DNA from: Arbacia lixula
Lineage: Eukaryota > Echinodermata > Echinoidea > Arbacioida > Arbaciidae
NCBI GenBank assembly: GCA_963669155.1
Contig: OZ022596.1
Location: 1,698,322 to 1,762,321, forward strand
Reading direction: 5' to 3'
Length of the DNA: 64,000 nucleotides
Below, piece after piece: positions 43,241 to 54,347 of this stretch. Position 1 is the stretch's first letter; each line of letters opens with the position of its first letter. The notes beneath the pieces are model-generated. The model was not told where the DNA came from. It searched no databases and was given only the letters and a program-made list of their open reading frames with translations. Made by a program: the position numbers and the translations under genes.

Positions 43241-43656
43241 CTGTATGTAATGTCATTACGAGGCAGAGTTGTGGGGCCATCCTATGGAATTATTAGACTA
43301 TATGTAGCATAGATTTTGATATCATGTTAGTACCAGTTGCACTGAAAAAAGTGATACTGAGGTTTCCAAACAGTTTTGTCCCAGCTACATTTATGCAAAA
43401 ATGAGCCCCTTTAGAAAAAGATATTCTTCCTCATGAAGCAAAACATATCACAGGCAAAATGATTTTTATTTACCGTGCCTATGGAATCTTAACAATGCTA
43501 CATTCTTTTCCTGGTAAAAAAAAAAACATGTCTAGCCGTATTGTGCAGGAGTGGTACATGTATGTAAGGAGCTTAGCACAGGTCTAGACTTGTACATTAG
43601 TCTTAGTTCAAGACTATCGAATGCGAGGGAACGCTGCATGCATGGATGCAGCGTAT

Positions 43657-44238
43657 AACCTCTGTTCATATACATACCCATTTCGCAAAATTAGTGCAAC
43701 ATTTGCGGTAATTTTGCTCATGCATTAGTGATAAGGTGCAGTACTGTACGAACAGGAATCACTCAAATAATCCAGTACAAATGTATTTGCTTTCTCCTTT
43801 TTTCTGCTAATTTTTGCGGCTATTTGGGGGATAGAGACTTACATGTAACATTACCACAACTCTTGTAAACTGCATCCACAAAATAGCTGTAAATGTTGCG
43901 CCTTGTTCATCACACACTAGTTTGGCTTAGTGAAACATGTTTGTTCTAGTTAGGGATGTTGAGAGAGTCCAGCTGTCCACAACTCTGCAATATTACAGCT
44001 TTTTCAGTAGGGTCTAGTACACTCAAACTGCAGCCAACCTGTCGATAGTGACTGCTAAAATGATTCCCCCGGAGAGAGATCATGTGTTAAAGAACCCGTC
44101 TATAGCAGCCACCTGTCTATAAAGGCCAAAATTTGTATTTCCCTTGGGTGGCCACAATAGACAGGTTTCACTCTGTATTAATGGTGTTTTTAGAGGCTCA
44201 CTGGAAACTTTCTTACCAACGTGCATCGGTAATAATAG
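43657..44238. mobile_element. diverged CCCCGTTCATATA element with a nested insertion
   Basis: CTCTGTTCATATACATACCC, then CGCAAAATTAGTGCAACATT and GAGAGAGTCCAGCTGTCCAC follow the order of 38871-39332. The copy is split after TACAGCTTTTT by the GTCTATAGTGGCCAC element at 44018-44172 and resumes with GGCTCACTGGAAACTTTCTT and GTGCATCGGTAATAATAGC. Confidence 0.75.
44018..44172. mobile_element. GTCTATAGTGGCCAC element, copy 2 (nested)
   Basis: TACACTCAAACTGCAGCC at the left, GACAGGTTTCACT at the right, with AAAATGATTCCCCCGGAGAG inside. It lies within a CCCCGTTCATATA-family copy. Confidence 0.75.
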
Positions 44239-44924
44239 CATTATTATCAGGATTATAGACAAACATGTGTTAGCCAACGTACATGTAAATGTACATGGAC
44301 AGTCAATATCCAGACTTTTCATGTGGATGTAGTTTTGGTTGCAGCAGTGCATTAAAAATAAATATACTCAACAGCCTTGAGCCTAGGCTAGTTCCCCGTG
44401 AATGGGAGCTCCAGAGCAAGTCTACCACAATTGATTTCTTTTAATCCCTTAACAGGATTAAATGGGATGGGATGGGGGAACAATTGATCTTAAGGGATAA
44501 TCTTTGTAGCTTCTACCACCTAGTGGCTGGCCTTTAAATAGGATTACTATGCTAGACTGGTCACCTAGTGCTAAACCAGTTATTCACATTGAACACCCAT
44601 AAGGACTCATTATGAACGTCATACAGTGGACTACATTGAAACCTGCTCTAGTGAACACCTGTATTAGACCACCTGTCCATAAAAAACGCATCTGCGCCCT
44701 GTTGCATAAAACCTAGCTTTGATGGTAACATTGCTACCAATGACAACTCCTGTGAAAACCATGAATTTTATTGCCTGTCGAGCAATGTCACCATGGTACA
44801 GTAGACAGTAGTTATTTACTATTAATGTAGATCTCATGTTCAAGTGAAGTGGCCAGGATAGCCTGCTTAAACAAAAATCAAGGGCAAACCCTGGTACAGT
44901 ATGTGTCCAGGGCCATGTTGCAGA

Positions 44925-45066
44925 TAGGTTTTCAATTATTGTAGCTTTTCAATGGCAACTACCATGGCAACAGGTGCAATGAGAGCTCATTGGCTGTTGC
45001 CATGGTAGTTACCATTGATGGTAAGTTACAATACTTGAAAACCTACTATACAGTATATGCAACATG
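44925..45066. mobile_element. GGGCCATGTTGCA / TTACCATTGATGGTAA element
   Basis: Left end AGGGCCATGTTGCA mirrors right end TGCAACATGGCCC, with TTTTCAATGGCAACTACCATGG and TAGTTACCATTGATGGTAAG inside. Hairpin-forming and non-coding; a partial relative is at 44696-44775. Confidence 0.75.
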
Positions 45067-45125
45067 GCCCAGGCATTGAGCTGGTTTCGGCAATACATCC
45101 GAATGAAACAGAGGAGGAATCTTAC

Positions 45126-45167
45126 CTGGTTGCCCGGAAAGTAAAATGTCCAATCGGTGTTGCACAC
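45126..45167 (-). CDS. candidate 42-nt exon of an unrecognised minus-strand gene
   Basis: On the minus strand TTCCTTTACAG precedes GTGTGCAACACC, and the segment ends CAACCAG before GTAAGATT, an excellent donor. Read in the phase left by the candidate exon at 61788-61833 it gives GVQHRLDILLSGQP; read from its first base it gives VCNTDWTFYFPGNQ. Both are open. No family recognised. Confidence 0.4.
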
Positions 45168-45169
45168 CT

Positions 45170-46266
45170 GTAAAGGAATACAAGAAAAAATGAAACAGTA
45201 ATTTAACAGTACAATCACAATGTCCATATTACAGAAACAAAGTACTCAGGGCTTACCTGCTCAGGGCAAAATAAGCCATTTTCAGATTGTATTCACAACT
45301 TTCCTTCTAACTGCCTGGTGACACATTATTACATCCACCTGTATTTCATGATTCAGTTTGAATGGATGGAATGCACTCTGATATTCGGCCCCAACATTTT
45401 GAGGATTTAATCATTAATCATTAATTTCTCCAAATCTGGATCATTTGAGGGCAAATAACTTTCAGCAAGCTTCTAAAATAGACAATGCATGAATTTAAGA
45501 CCATTAATAATTACATGTACATTTTGAAGGCTTTTTTGCCTTCCCAATACAGTATATGCCCTTTAAAGAATAGCCAGTGCATTTTCACCACTCCACCCTC
45601 AATGTCTCTCTGCTGCACTTGTTTCTTCATCACACAATGCACACAGCATTGACAGCCACAGAAGGGATTTCCCCCTTTTAGCCATTTTGGCAACACATAA
45701 TGAGCACAAAAAAGGTAATAATTTCAATTCAACACTTCCCTATGCTCAGTGTGTGACACTAATGGCACAAATACAGGTGTGTGCACAGCTATTCACACGC
45801 GCAATCCTGTCTAAGTGAGTGAGAGTCTCAACCACGAAGACTACACCTGTTTAGTACATAAATGTTATGGCAAGTCACATTGCTAGTCTTATTTGGGAGA
45901 CACAAAGTTTTTGAAAGCAGCTCAATCCAGCCTGTTCCTACATGTAGAGATTAAATAAATAATACATTAGTACATTCACATACTGTAAAATAAGTAATTT
46001 TTGTGCGACATGCATAATCGTGGAATACAGAGCAAGTGCGAATTCAATGTCACAACAAATTTAAAATCATCCTGCTATCTTTAGTAGGCTACAAGATAGT
46101 AGGCTACTGGTTTTACAATAATGGGGGACACAGGTAAAATGTACAGTATTTATTATCTTACCCTTTTTTAGTGTACAAATTACACGTTCAGGTTTAAGGT
46201 AAAAGTCCTCATGCATGGGGATCATTAAGCACTGGTTCGCTAGTCTACACTAAACCAAGTAGTCCA
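45170..46266. other. intergenic or intronic, one foldback half
   Basis: 45385-45567 is the right half of a TTTAAAGGG foldback (TTTGAGGATTTAATCATTAA ... CAATACAGTATATGCCCTTTAAA). Nothing coding is seen in the rest. Confidence 0.5.
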
Positions 46267-46335
46267 TGTACACTACAGCTCAAAGGAATTGGCATCGGGT
46301 AAAGGGAAAGGGAAGAAAGGGAAGGAGCCGCAGTT
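46267..46335. mobile_element. left arm only of a CTCAAAGGAATTGGCAT foldback
   Basis: TGTACACTACAGCTCAAAGG through GGAGCCGCAGTTTTAA, then interrupted at TTAA by the element 46336-46673. The expected right arm does not follow. Confidence 0.75.
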
Positions 46336-46673
46336 TTAAAGGTAGCCCGTCCCTTTTGCAGACCTAATTCTGAAAGTTCCCTGACTTTGTCATCATTAGA
46401 GAGAGAGTGGCTATATAACCTTTCCCTGGAATCGACAAAGCGTTAAATTCGGTTTTGAGGAAATAATCGTCAATAGTTGATCAAGCTCCCGTTTTTCATA
46501 CCACGAAAAAAGTCAAATCTCAGTGAAACTAGTCAGATTTTCATTCATTCTACGGGAGTTCTAGTACCTCTGACCTGAAAATTTCACAGTTGGTATCCCA
46601 AAGATACGTGCTAAATATGTGCAAATTTTCATGAAGTTTGCAGATATTTGTAAAAGGGACGGGCCATCTTTAA
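46336..46673. mobile_element. 338-bp TTAA-flanked element, complete copy
   Basis: TTAAAGGTAGCCCGTCCCTT at the left and AAAGGGACGGGCCATCTTTAA at the right form inverted repeats with TTAA edges. The interior has GAGAGAGAGTGGCTATATAA and ATTCATTCTACGGGAGTT. Related: 1635-1785, 19789-20121 and a start at 57590-57618. Confidence 0.82.
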
Positions 46674-46951
46674 TGCACATAAACCCCATAGGGCACCCAT
46701 TTGTCTGGCAAACAAAGGACTGTTCAGTATTAGATGCATGCATTCTACCGGTATGCGCACACTGGCTTGAACAATGGAACTGTAAACAAGAATTATCAAT
46801 CAATTGTTCATATGTACAAACATGGTAATGTCAAGGTCATGAGTGGTACAATGGACGGTATTGCAGTCCATGCACAGACTGCTCCAATTATAGACTGTAC
46901 GTGTACATGTATGTGAATTGTGGTCTGTGTTTCAACTATAGGTAAAGTAGA

Positions 46952-47117
46952 TACAGTCAAACTTGTCTTAGCGGCCACCTGTCTATAGTGGTCACTAAAA
47001 TGATTCCCCCAGAGAGAGATCGCGTGTTAAAGAACCTGTCTGTAGCAGCCACCTGTCCATAAAGGCCACAATTTGTATTTCCCTTGGCTGGCCACTATAG
47101 ACAGGTTTCACTGTACA
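46952..47117. mobile_element. GTCTATAGTGGCCAC element, copy 3
   Basis: TACAGTCAAACTTGTCTTAG at the left and ATAGACAGGTTTCACTGTA at the right with AAAATGATTCCCCCAGAGAG inside. Non-coding. Confidence 0.8.
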
Positions 47118-47149
47118 AGCATATATCATGTATTTCTTGTACTCTAGCA

Positions 47150-47440
47150 GTGGACGAGGAAATGTAAATTGTGCTTTAACTCCTTCTCTGCCAGACTCCA
47201 TTCTGGCCTATGGGAATGCTGTTTATTACCAGTGCAAAAATAAGTCAAATGTGCATAAAGAGTTAACTCTGTCTCTGCTAGACTCCATACTGCCCTATTA
47301 GAATCATATGTATTCTCAGTGCAAGAAATGCCTCAATGGTGCATAAAGTGTTAACCCCTTCTCTGCCAGACTCTATACTGGCCAATGGGAATGGCATGTA
47401 TGGTGCAAAATGAGTCAATGGCGCATAAGAAATAACATTA
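47150..47440. repeat. short degenerate direct repeats
   Basis: Three units of TCTCTGCCAGACTCCAT.CTGGCC.AT.GGAATG with AAATGAGTCAATGGTGCATA between them, period about 85 bp. Confidence 0.65.
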
Positions 47441-47474
47441 CAATAACTTGTGTGCATAATAAATTGATGAGGGA

Positions 47475-48002
47475 TTAAAGATTGTCCGTCCCTTTTGCAA
47501 GCTTAAAATTTGAAATCGTCTATCACGATCGTAAATTGAAGAAAGTGTGATTCAAGACCATTTCTAAGAATATAGCATGTTGAAGCTTTCTGCATATGTA
47601 AAAAATTTCAGCCGCTAAATTTCAAACCGACTTTTTTCGTACTACGAAAAAAGTATTAGTCTTTGTTACAGTATCTATGTGGTTATTATGCGTGTGTGAA
47701 ATCCTAATTTTATGAGTAACTACCAAACTTTGGAGATGATTCCTTCCATAGAACAATTTTTTTCATAATGCGTTTTATAATTTAATAAACAGATTAATCA
47801 ATAAAGGAGATATTTCAACACAAACTGCTAAGAGCCTGAGGTAAAGACTATTAATCAAACGTTGTTTACGTGCATTATTTGAATTTTACACTACGTATCA
47901 ATTTCAAATTGTGAATATAGAGCTTGCTAACACTTCTCTATATGTTTTGCCAATGTTTCGATGGTTTTGTGGTGATCTGAAAAAGGGACTGGCTGTCTTT
48001 AA
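47475..48002. mobile_element. 528-bp TTAA-flanked element, copy 2
   Basis: Reverse-orientation copy of 41996-42523, same length, beginning TTAAAGATTGTCCGTCCCTT and ending GGACTGGCTGTCTTTAA, with TTAA at both edges. High similarity along its length suggests fairly recent mobility. Confidence 0.87.
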
Positions 48003-48105
48003 TGCGTATAAATTCCTTGTGAAAAAGAGCCACTTAGAGAGTTAAAATATTGTACATGCAGAAAGGTGTGGGTGTTGGAGTATGTGTGTTTTTACTTTCT
48101 TGAGT

Positions 48106-48181
48106 GTGTCTGTGTGTGTATGTGTGTGTGTGTGTCTGTGTGTGTCTGTGTCTGTGTGTGTGTGTGTGTGTGTCTGTGTGT

Positions 48182-48234
<53 letters not shown>

Positions 48235-48250
48235 TGTGTGTGTGTGTGTG
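48106..48250. repeat. (TG)n microsatellite
   Basis: Alternating TG with occasional TC or TA interruptions over about 145 bases. Confidence 0.95.
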
Positions 48251-48635
48251 CCTAGCTACTGTAATTGTAACTACTGTAACTACTGTTATTTACAATAACA
48301 CCAACCATACAAGGAAACCTGATCAATAATGATCTTGATATTACTACTGTATTTACACTGGTCTACTTTTAGTTTCAACCCATTACACTTTACTACACCT
48401 ACATGTACTTAACTTTAAGAGGCAGGATATATTGAAAGACTTTACAAACAAGACACAGGTATACTGTACATGTACAGTGTAGTGTATACAGTATGCAGTA
48501 TTACAGTATTACTTACAGTAATACTTCGTCTCTTTTCTTTTCACACTTTCTTTTCCTTCCTTCCCCCAATAAGTGGTTTAATATATCCTGAAAGAATACA
48601 ACCACACGCATAGCATCACTCCAGGACTCTGTTGC

Positions 48636-48776
48636 AGAAAACTTACAATTAATGGTAACCAATGGCAACACCTATGGATACCTAGGATTTCATTGGCTGT
48701 CAAGCGATGTTGCCATGGTAGTTACCATTGATGGCAGAGTTACCATTAATGGTAACTTTTAAGCAATGGGGCCCAG
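48636..48776. mobile_element. TTACCATTGATGGTAAC inverted-repeat element
   Basis: CTGTTGCAGAAAACTTACAA at the left and GTAACTTTTAAGCAATGGGG at the right, with internal GCCATGGTAGTTACCATTGA and GGCAACACCTATGG. Non-coding. Confidence 0.7.
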
Positions 48777-48923
48777 ATGCCACTTCACTGTACGTACATG
48801 TAACACCAATGACTGTAGAGTTCAGACGATAAATGTCTAATACCCTTTTTACATCAATTGGGTTTTCTTATCCCCGTACTATTGTTAGCCCTACATTCCT
48901 TAGCCCTATAACATTTTTTTTAT

Positions 48924-49082
48924 GCTTTTTACACTGGCATTCTTAGCCCCTTACTATTTTGTTAAACCCGGCTAAATAACCCCGTAATGTAGGTGGAGCT
49001 AAGGCCCCACTTCCCCCCCCCCCCCCCCTCAACCTTAGCCCCACCTTTAGCATGGGGCTAATTTTTGCCAGTGTAAAAAGCA
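48924..49082. mobile_element. GCTTTTTACACTGGCA inverted-repeat element
   Basis: TGCTTTTTACACTGGCATTC at the left mirrors TTTTTGCCAGTGTAAAAAGC at the right. The interior carries TTAGCCCC/GGGGCTAA motifs in both orientations and a poly-C run. A larger relative lies at 49740-50233. Confidence 0.75.
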
Positions 49083-49106
49083 GAGAAGGTAGGCAGGCTA
49101 CAATTG

Positions 49107-49522
49107 CCCTGTTTATCAACTTTTCAGAAATTTAAACGCGTTTCCAAAGGCCTTTACGAACGCGTTTCCAAAAGCGTTTCCAAACACGTTTAAAAAAACT
49201 GTGCCTTTATCAACTCGATCGCCCAAGTCGAACCGGCCTTGCTACGTGTGCACTGCAGTACAATAGAGTGCGATCGATGTGTTTACGGAAACATGTGGTT
49301 TAAAGTCGTTTCAAAACGGCTTTGCCTTTATCTCGCTTTTTTAAACGCGTTTCTGGTTTAAACACGTTGAGGATCGCACAAATTTGCGTGTTTCAAAACA
49401 GCTTTCCGAACCCCATAATCAAAACACCTTTATGTTTATCAACTCCCTGAAATGCGTTTAAAAAAATTTAAACGCATTTGGAAACCTTAATTCTACCACA
49501 AAAAGAGTTGATAAACACACCC
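49107..49522. mobile_element. TGTTTATCAACTTTT inverted-repeat element rich in AAACGCGTTT
   Basis: CCCTGTTTATCAACTTTTCA at the left and AAAGAGTTGATAAACACACCC at the right are inverted repeats. The interior holds many AAACGCGTTTCCAAA-type palindromic motifs. Non-coding. Confidence 0.8.
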
Positions 49523-49739
49523 ACTGTAGGACAGGTGAAGCAAGCCCCCTCATTACTAAGCAGGTGACAGTTCAGAATATACACGCAAACTACAACCTGG
49601 AACAGACACGATGGTCAACTGGTCTGTTCAGAAGAACATGAAAGGAAATGAGTTCTTATCACCTCCCTCTTGGCAATACAGATCCAGGAGATAAACTGAA
49701 GTTGAATGTCGTTCTAAGGGGGGGGGGGGGGGGGGGGGC

Positions 49740-50233
49740 CTAGTACGGGGCTAAGCTTAGACCACTTTCTGTTCACATTGGCTTTTACCAAAGTAGGCTA
49801 GCCCCACCAATAATCCGGGATTATTTGGCCCTGCAAAAAAGCAGGGCTAACACCGCAATTTCAGGGCCAAGCCAAATAGTCCAGGGCTAAGAGCGCCAGT
49901 GTGAACAGAAACAAAAAATAGTACGGGGCTAAGGAAATGCGGTGTCAGCTCTCAAGGCCGAAACGCCGAGACCAATCAGATAAGGCCCGATGGGTGAGTG
50001 ACCTTGATGCGGAGTGGTAAAGAGCCGATGTTCAAGACGTACACTCATGAATATTCATAAGCTGTCAAGAAAGTCCGGGGCTAACGATTTCGAGTGTGAA
50101 CAGCTAGTCGGGTTTAAGAAATAGTACTGGGCTAAGAAATGCCAGTGTGAAAAGCTTCAAAAAATAGTACGGGGCTAGGGATAGTACGGGGCTAAGGATA
50201 GTATGGGGCTATTTTTTGCCAGTGTGAAAAGCA
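49740..50233. mobile_element. larger GGGGCTAAG / GCCAGTGTGAAAAGC element
   Basis: Repeated TAGTACGGGGCTAAG and GCCAGTGTGAA(C/A)AG motifs in both orientations, from GGCCTAGTACGGGGC to TGCCAGTGTGAAAAGCAT. Probably a composite of related inverted-repeat copies; exact borders uncertain. Confidence 0.6.
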
Positions 50234-51230
50234 TATGTGTATGTGCAGTTTGCACTTACAATACTAGCTAGCCTAGTTACTAGGCTGTGAGTTTGCATGG
50301 ACACAACTAGTCTTAAATGAGTACTAGACACTACTTTTAGTTTGGATTGGAAGCAAGGCTACCTACATGTACATGTATAATGTCTATGGGAGTTCCCTCT
50401 AGTCTTGATTTCAGACTGTGCAAATGTATTACCCATTCAGATATTTCATACCCCATTATAGCTCGGTCTTCCTCTGAACCACCAAATATGAGGTACAACC
50501 ACTATTAAAGACTTTCACGCGTCGATTCTGTGGGGAGACGTCCCTATTTAGCTGCTACTTACTTGCGAACTTAACGCACGTATGCGGCACACAGTGAAAT
50601 GGCTAGCCACGATCAGGGCCGAAGGTTTAGGTTCGGTAGGGATCGTGCATTCTAACCAGGCGGGTAAATGCGTAAGTGCCCGAGAAACAATACACACAGG
50701 TAAGTGTGCGTTTTGCACGGAACGCACGGCGTAGGCAATATGGGAGTGCGCTAGGGATATATCCTGCGTACAACACGTGAAAGCCTTTAAAGAAGTCTGA
50801 CCCTTTCAGACTAAACATGTTCAATGGCGATGTTTCCTACAGAATTCCCTCCAGTCTCGATATGTAAAAATGGTGGTGAAAACCTAGCTGAAAGTGAATT
50901 TTTATTACCTACTCCTTATATTTTTCTTATAAAGGAGGGAGAAGGAAAAGTCTAAAAGCCTTGAGGCCAGACTAACCGTCACTCCATCCAAACTTGAGGC
51001 TAATGACAGTGTCACTAGGCAGCCATGTCATTCTAGGGAGATTATCCCTGATAAAGAAACACAGGCCACAAGGTCACACAGAAAAAGTGTCCATCTGTTC
51101 CTATTCCATAGATGTGTCTGTGCACCTCACCCAAGTTCTGTACCACAAATACGTGGTTTGGGGCTGTAAATATTGATATCAAATCATAAAAGATGCATCA
51201 CATGAAAGAGCACACATTTCTGCACAAGAT
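50234..51230. other. spacer, no gene seen
   Basis: Contains a fragment of the AGACTAATC repeat family around 50890-51000 and no supported ORF. Confidence 0.4.
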
Positions 51231-51234
51231 AAAT

Positions 51235-53816
51235 GGGCAATTCCATGATTTGTTACGTTACACTTTATGGTCATTTTCAATCTAAGGTTGGCTTCTACAA
51301 GAAGATGCTTTGATATTATTTTTCGATTTTTGTAGTGTGAATATCTCTAGACAAAACCTACTTCACACCATCAAACAGAATCATGAGACACATTTCAGTA
51401 AGGGATAACAAGCACTTAAATTTTGGTTAGTTACGTTACACTAAGAGGACATGGAAAAAAATGACAAGATTTTGTCCCAAAAGTTTCCTCAAACTAGGTT
51501 CAACTGAAACAAACTGTGACATTCATGTTATTGCTGGTGTCTTGGCAAGTTATTTGATATGAAACATTTTAGTACTAGCTTTTAAGTTTTGTACAGCAAC
51601 AACAAAAACATGGTTAGTTACGTTACGGTTAGTTACGTTACACTTTGTCCATGCATTAAAAAATTACATTTGGTCATATTTTTCTCACACCTAGGGTGCA
51701 TATGGGGCTTCATTTATTTGAAACAGAAGTGCAGGATAGAAATACTGTTAAATTTAGCACTGACTCTAACTCTTTTCTCTCCTAAATAACATTTTATGCC
51801 TCTAAAGGACTAATTCAGCATTTGGTTTGCAGGGAAATATATGTTGTAGGATAGCAAGATCTGAAAACATGCATGTAGTCCTGTATCGTGTGCAATTATA
51901 CCATGTGGTGCATCACATTCATGCAATATGCATGTTCAGGACATTTAATAATTTCAAAGGAACAAAAACAATTCAATTGCCTTGATGTTTTAATTAGATA
52001 TATTTTGATGTAGAATACCAATTATGTTGATAAAACTTGAACAATGGGTTCTGTCTGGTCAGTATCATAGTAAAATAGTCAAGATGACATTACGCTTTTT
52101 TCATTACACAAAATGTCATAAAGTACACCTGTAGGGCAACTTCAAAAACATTGTGAATTCCTCAGTTTACATTTGCAACACATCTTGTGCTCATATTTTG
52201 ATAAAAGTGTTATTAAAGTTGTGGTTAAAATGATAATCTCTTCATTATTATGCCTAAACTCGGCAGTCTCCACCAACCTATTTGCTCATACTGCCAAAGT
52301 AAATAACAGTGATGACCTACACAGTATGTGCATCATAATACTAGATAAACATATTTAAACAAAAGGGTTAAATGAAGGTTGTCTTTCCCTTTTTGGTAAT
52401 ATGAATACAAAACAAACACTAAAATCTATGCACACTTCCATCCGAGAGTGCATCTTCGCAATGCCTGGAATTGCCTGTTCCTGTGCAAACAGGTCACCTA
52501 AATTGAGAGCTCCATTCCTCTCAACAATCTGAGCTGACTTGATTTCTGTAACAACTACATTCTTCGTACCCTGAGCAGCAGAAACGAAGCTCTCTGCATC
52601 CTGCACAAGACATTGCCTTGATAGAACTTTACTCCACACATGGCATTTCACAGAGCCCCCGATGCCGTCCACTGGACCCTTACCATGGGAAGTACAGAAG
52701 AAATTGCAGTGGATTTGAACTTTGTGCTTCTTTTGCAGTGCTCCTATACCATACCAGCTTTCACATATCGATTCTTAAACTGTGAAGCTGGTCCATCAGA
52801 CCAAACAGACACAGATGTCACTTTTTCTGGCAGGTCTTCCAGAAGCAAATCCAAGTACGCGAGGACGGTGTCCTTAGAGTGGGTTAGATCATCTGATGCA
52901 ATTACACGTGAGTGTAGGGAACCAGAATGCCACTCTGCTGCTGTGAAGAGACTGGATTGGTGCTGATTCCAGTGCGCACTCTGCACTTCGTCTTGAGATA
53001 CGCATATAATTCTCAGAGAAGTCAATCTGGATCAATGCACTCTTGTCATGTTTCGTGTCTTGAGATGTTTTCTGACGCTCAGCACTGTCTTTGGATGTTG
53101 CAGAGATGCAGCACATGAAGAGCATGCTTTCAATGGCATTATGGGAGCCAATTGCCTTCTGCTGCCTTCTTTTGTCTAAATATATCCTAATATGCTGCCC
53201 ACTTGCCACTGCATAGTGTTAAATCAGTTGCAAAGCGGTTAGTTACGTTACATGGTCGATTAGTTACGTTACACGGTTAGTTACGTTACACATTTTGAGT
53301 GCTTCTCAATTCACTATAGCACAATGTTATTGAATCAATTAGACTGTTATGATTTGGGGCCTATGCATAGGAGGAATTTTTAAAATATGAACATTCTGGG
53401 CAGTTGTTTTCTTTCCAGGAAAAACAAAGTTGATATTTTGGTTAGTTACGTTACATTAATTGGAAGGGGCCGAGATTTCCAAAATTTTGGGTCATTAGCA
53501 ATCCCAATACAAAGTTTTGATTCAGAATGCTGACAGATAACTATATTCAATGATTGAATATGCCTGAATTGACTTGGAAGACCCTTCTTTGAATATTCAG
53601 TGATGAATTTAAAATTTTGTAAAGTTTTGTTCATAAATTCAATCTGAAATATCAACCATGCAAAAGCATTTTTTAAAATATTTTCTTGGAAGTGACGACA
53701 TCTTAGACATTTTGCCAGTGTTCTTCAACATATCTTCTACCTCAAAAAACAAATTTCACCTAGAAAATCAGAATTTTAAAATTTAGGGTCATGTCCACTA
53801 ATTCATGGAATTGCCC
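51235..53816 (-). mobile_element. 2.58-kb DNA transposon with AAAT target duplication, superfamily unassigned
   Basis: The ends GGGCAATTCCATGA (51235-51248) and TCATGGAATTGCCC (53803-53816) are exact inverted repeats. AAAT flanks both outer edges (51231-51234 and 53817-53820), indicating a 4-bp target duplication. Eight copies of a GTTAGTTACGTTACA-like motif lie near the ends, four on the left (about 51252, 51425, 51612, 51628) and four on the right (about 53237, 53258, 53275, 53440), all in the same orientation. A broken transposase-like sequence lies between them on the minus strand. Confidence 0.85.
52360..53209 (-). pseudogene. transposase-like pseudogene with two frameshifts
   Basis: Three overlapping reading frames carry consecutive parts of one protein. 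The first, to about 53010, has ALIQIDFSENY; the second, about 53010-52745, has QDEVQSAHWNQHQSSLFTAA, then VIASDDLTHSKD and VSVWSDGPASQFKNRY; the third, about 52744 on, has FFCTSHGKGPVDGIGGSVK and HVW. The order DFSENY / SDGxxSQFKNR / GKGxVDGIGGxVK belongs to a multicopy protein family I know from cnidarians, fish and other animals, where it behaves like a transposon-derived gene. The acidic residues in DFSENY, SDG and VDG could form a DDE/D-type site, but that is inference. One-base shifts after DFSENY and after FKNRYVK, plus a stop upstream of the first segment, make it non-functional. Confidence 0.75.
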
Positions 53817-53820
53817 AAAT

Positions 53821-54269
53821 CCATTTTGGCCATTTAGTGATATATTACCTAGGTAATGATTTTTCAAAGCAACATTAGGGGTAAATGTGCACTTTAATCT
53901 TCAAATTGCACATTGCATATTAAAAGCTGGATGGATACTTGGAGGGAGAAAAATGGGTGTGATCATTAAATCTGCAACTCTGTATCACTTACATTATCAC
54001 TAAGCCCTGCATCTACCAACCGCCCATTAGAACATTATCGCAGAAGTGCACACGCAATGTATGCTTCACTGTAGGCCTACATGTATTTACCCTTTAAAAA
54101 AGTCATTCAAAATGTGACTTGAAGTCAGGCTAGCTTGTTACATGCATGAAGACATGTTCCAAACATGGACAGTACATGAAATGTATACATTGTGGCCACA
54201 TTGATAATATCCAGGTATTTTGGGAGACTTGGATATATGAAAGGCAGAGACAGCTCGAGATAATACATG

Positions 54270-54270
<1 letters not shown>
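53821..54270. other. spacer, nothing supported
   Basis: No repeat element or coding segment recognised. Confidence 0.4.

Positions 54271-54274
<4 letters not shown>

Positions 54275-54347
<73 letters not shown>

Noticed and set aside
48104..48298. Cys/Val-rich 64-codon ORF
   Set aside because: Translation of a TG microsatellite.
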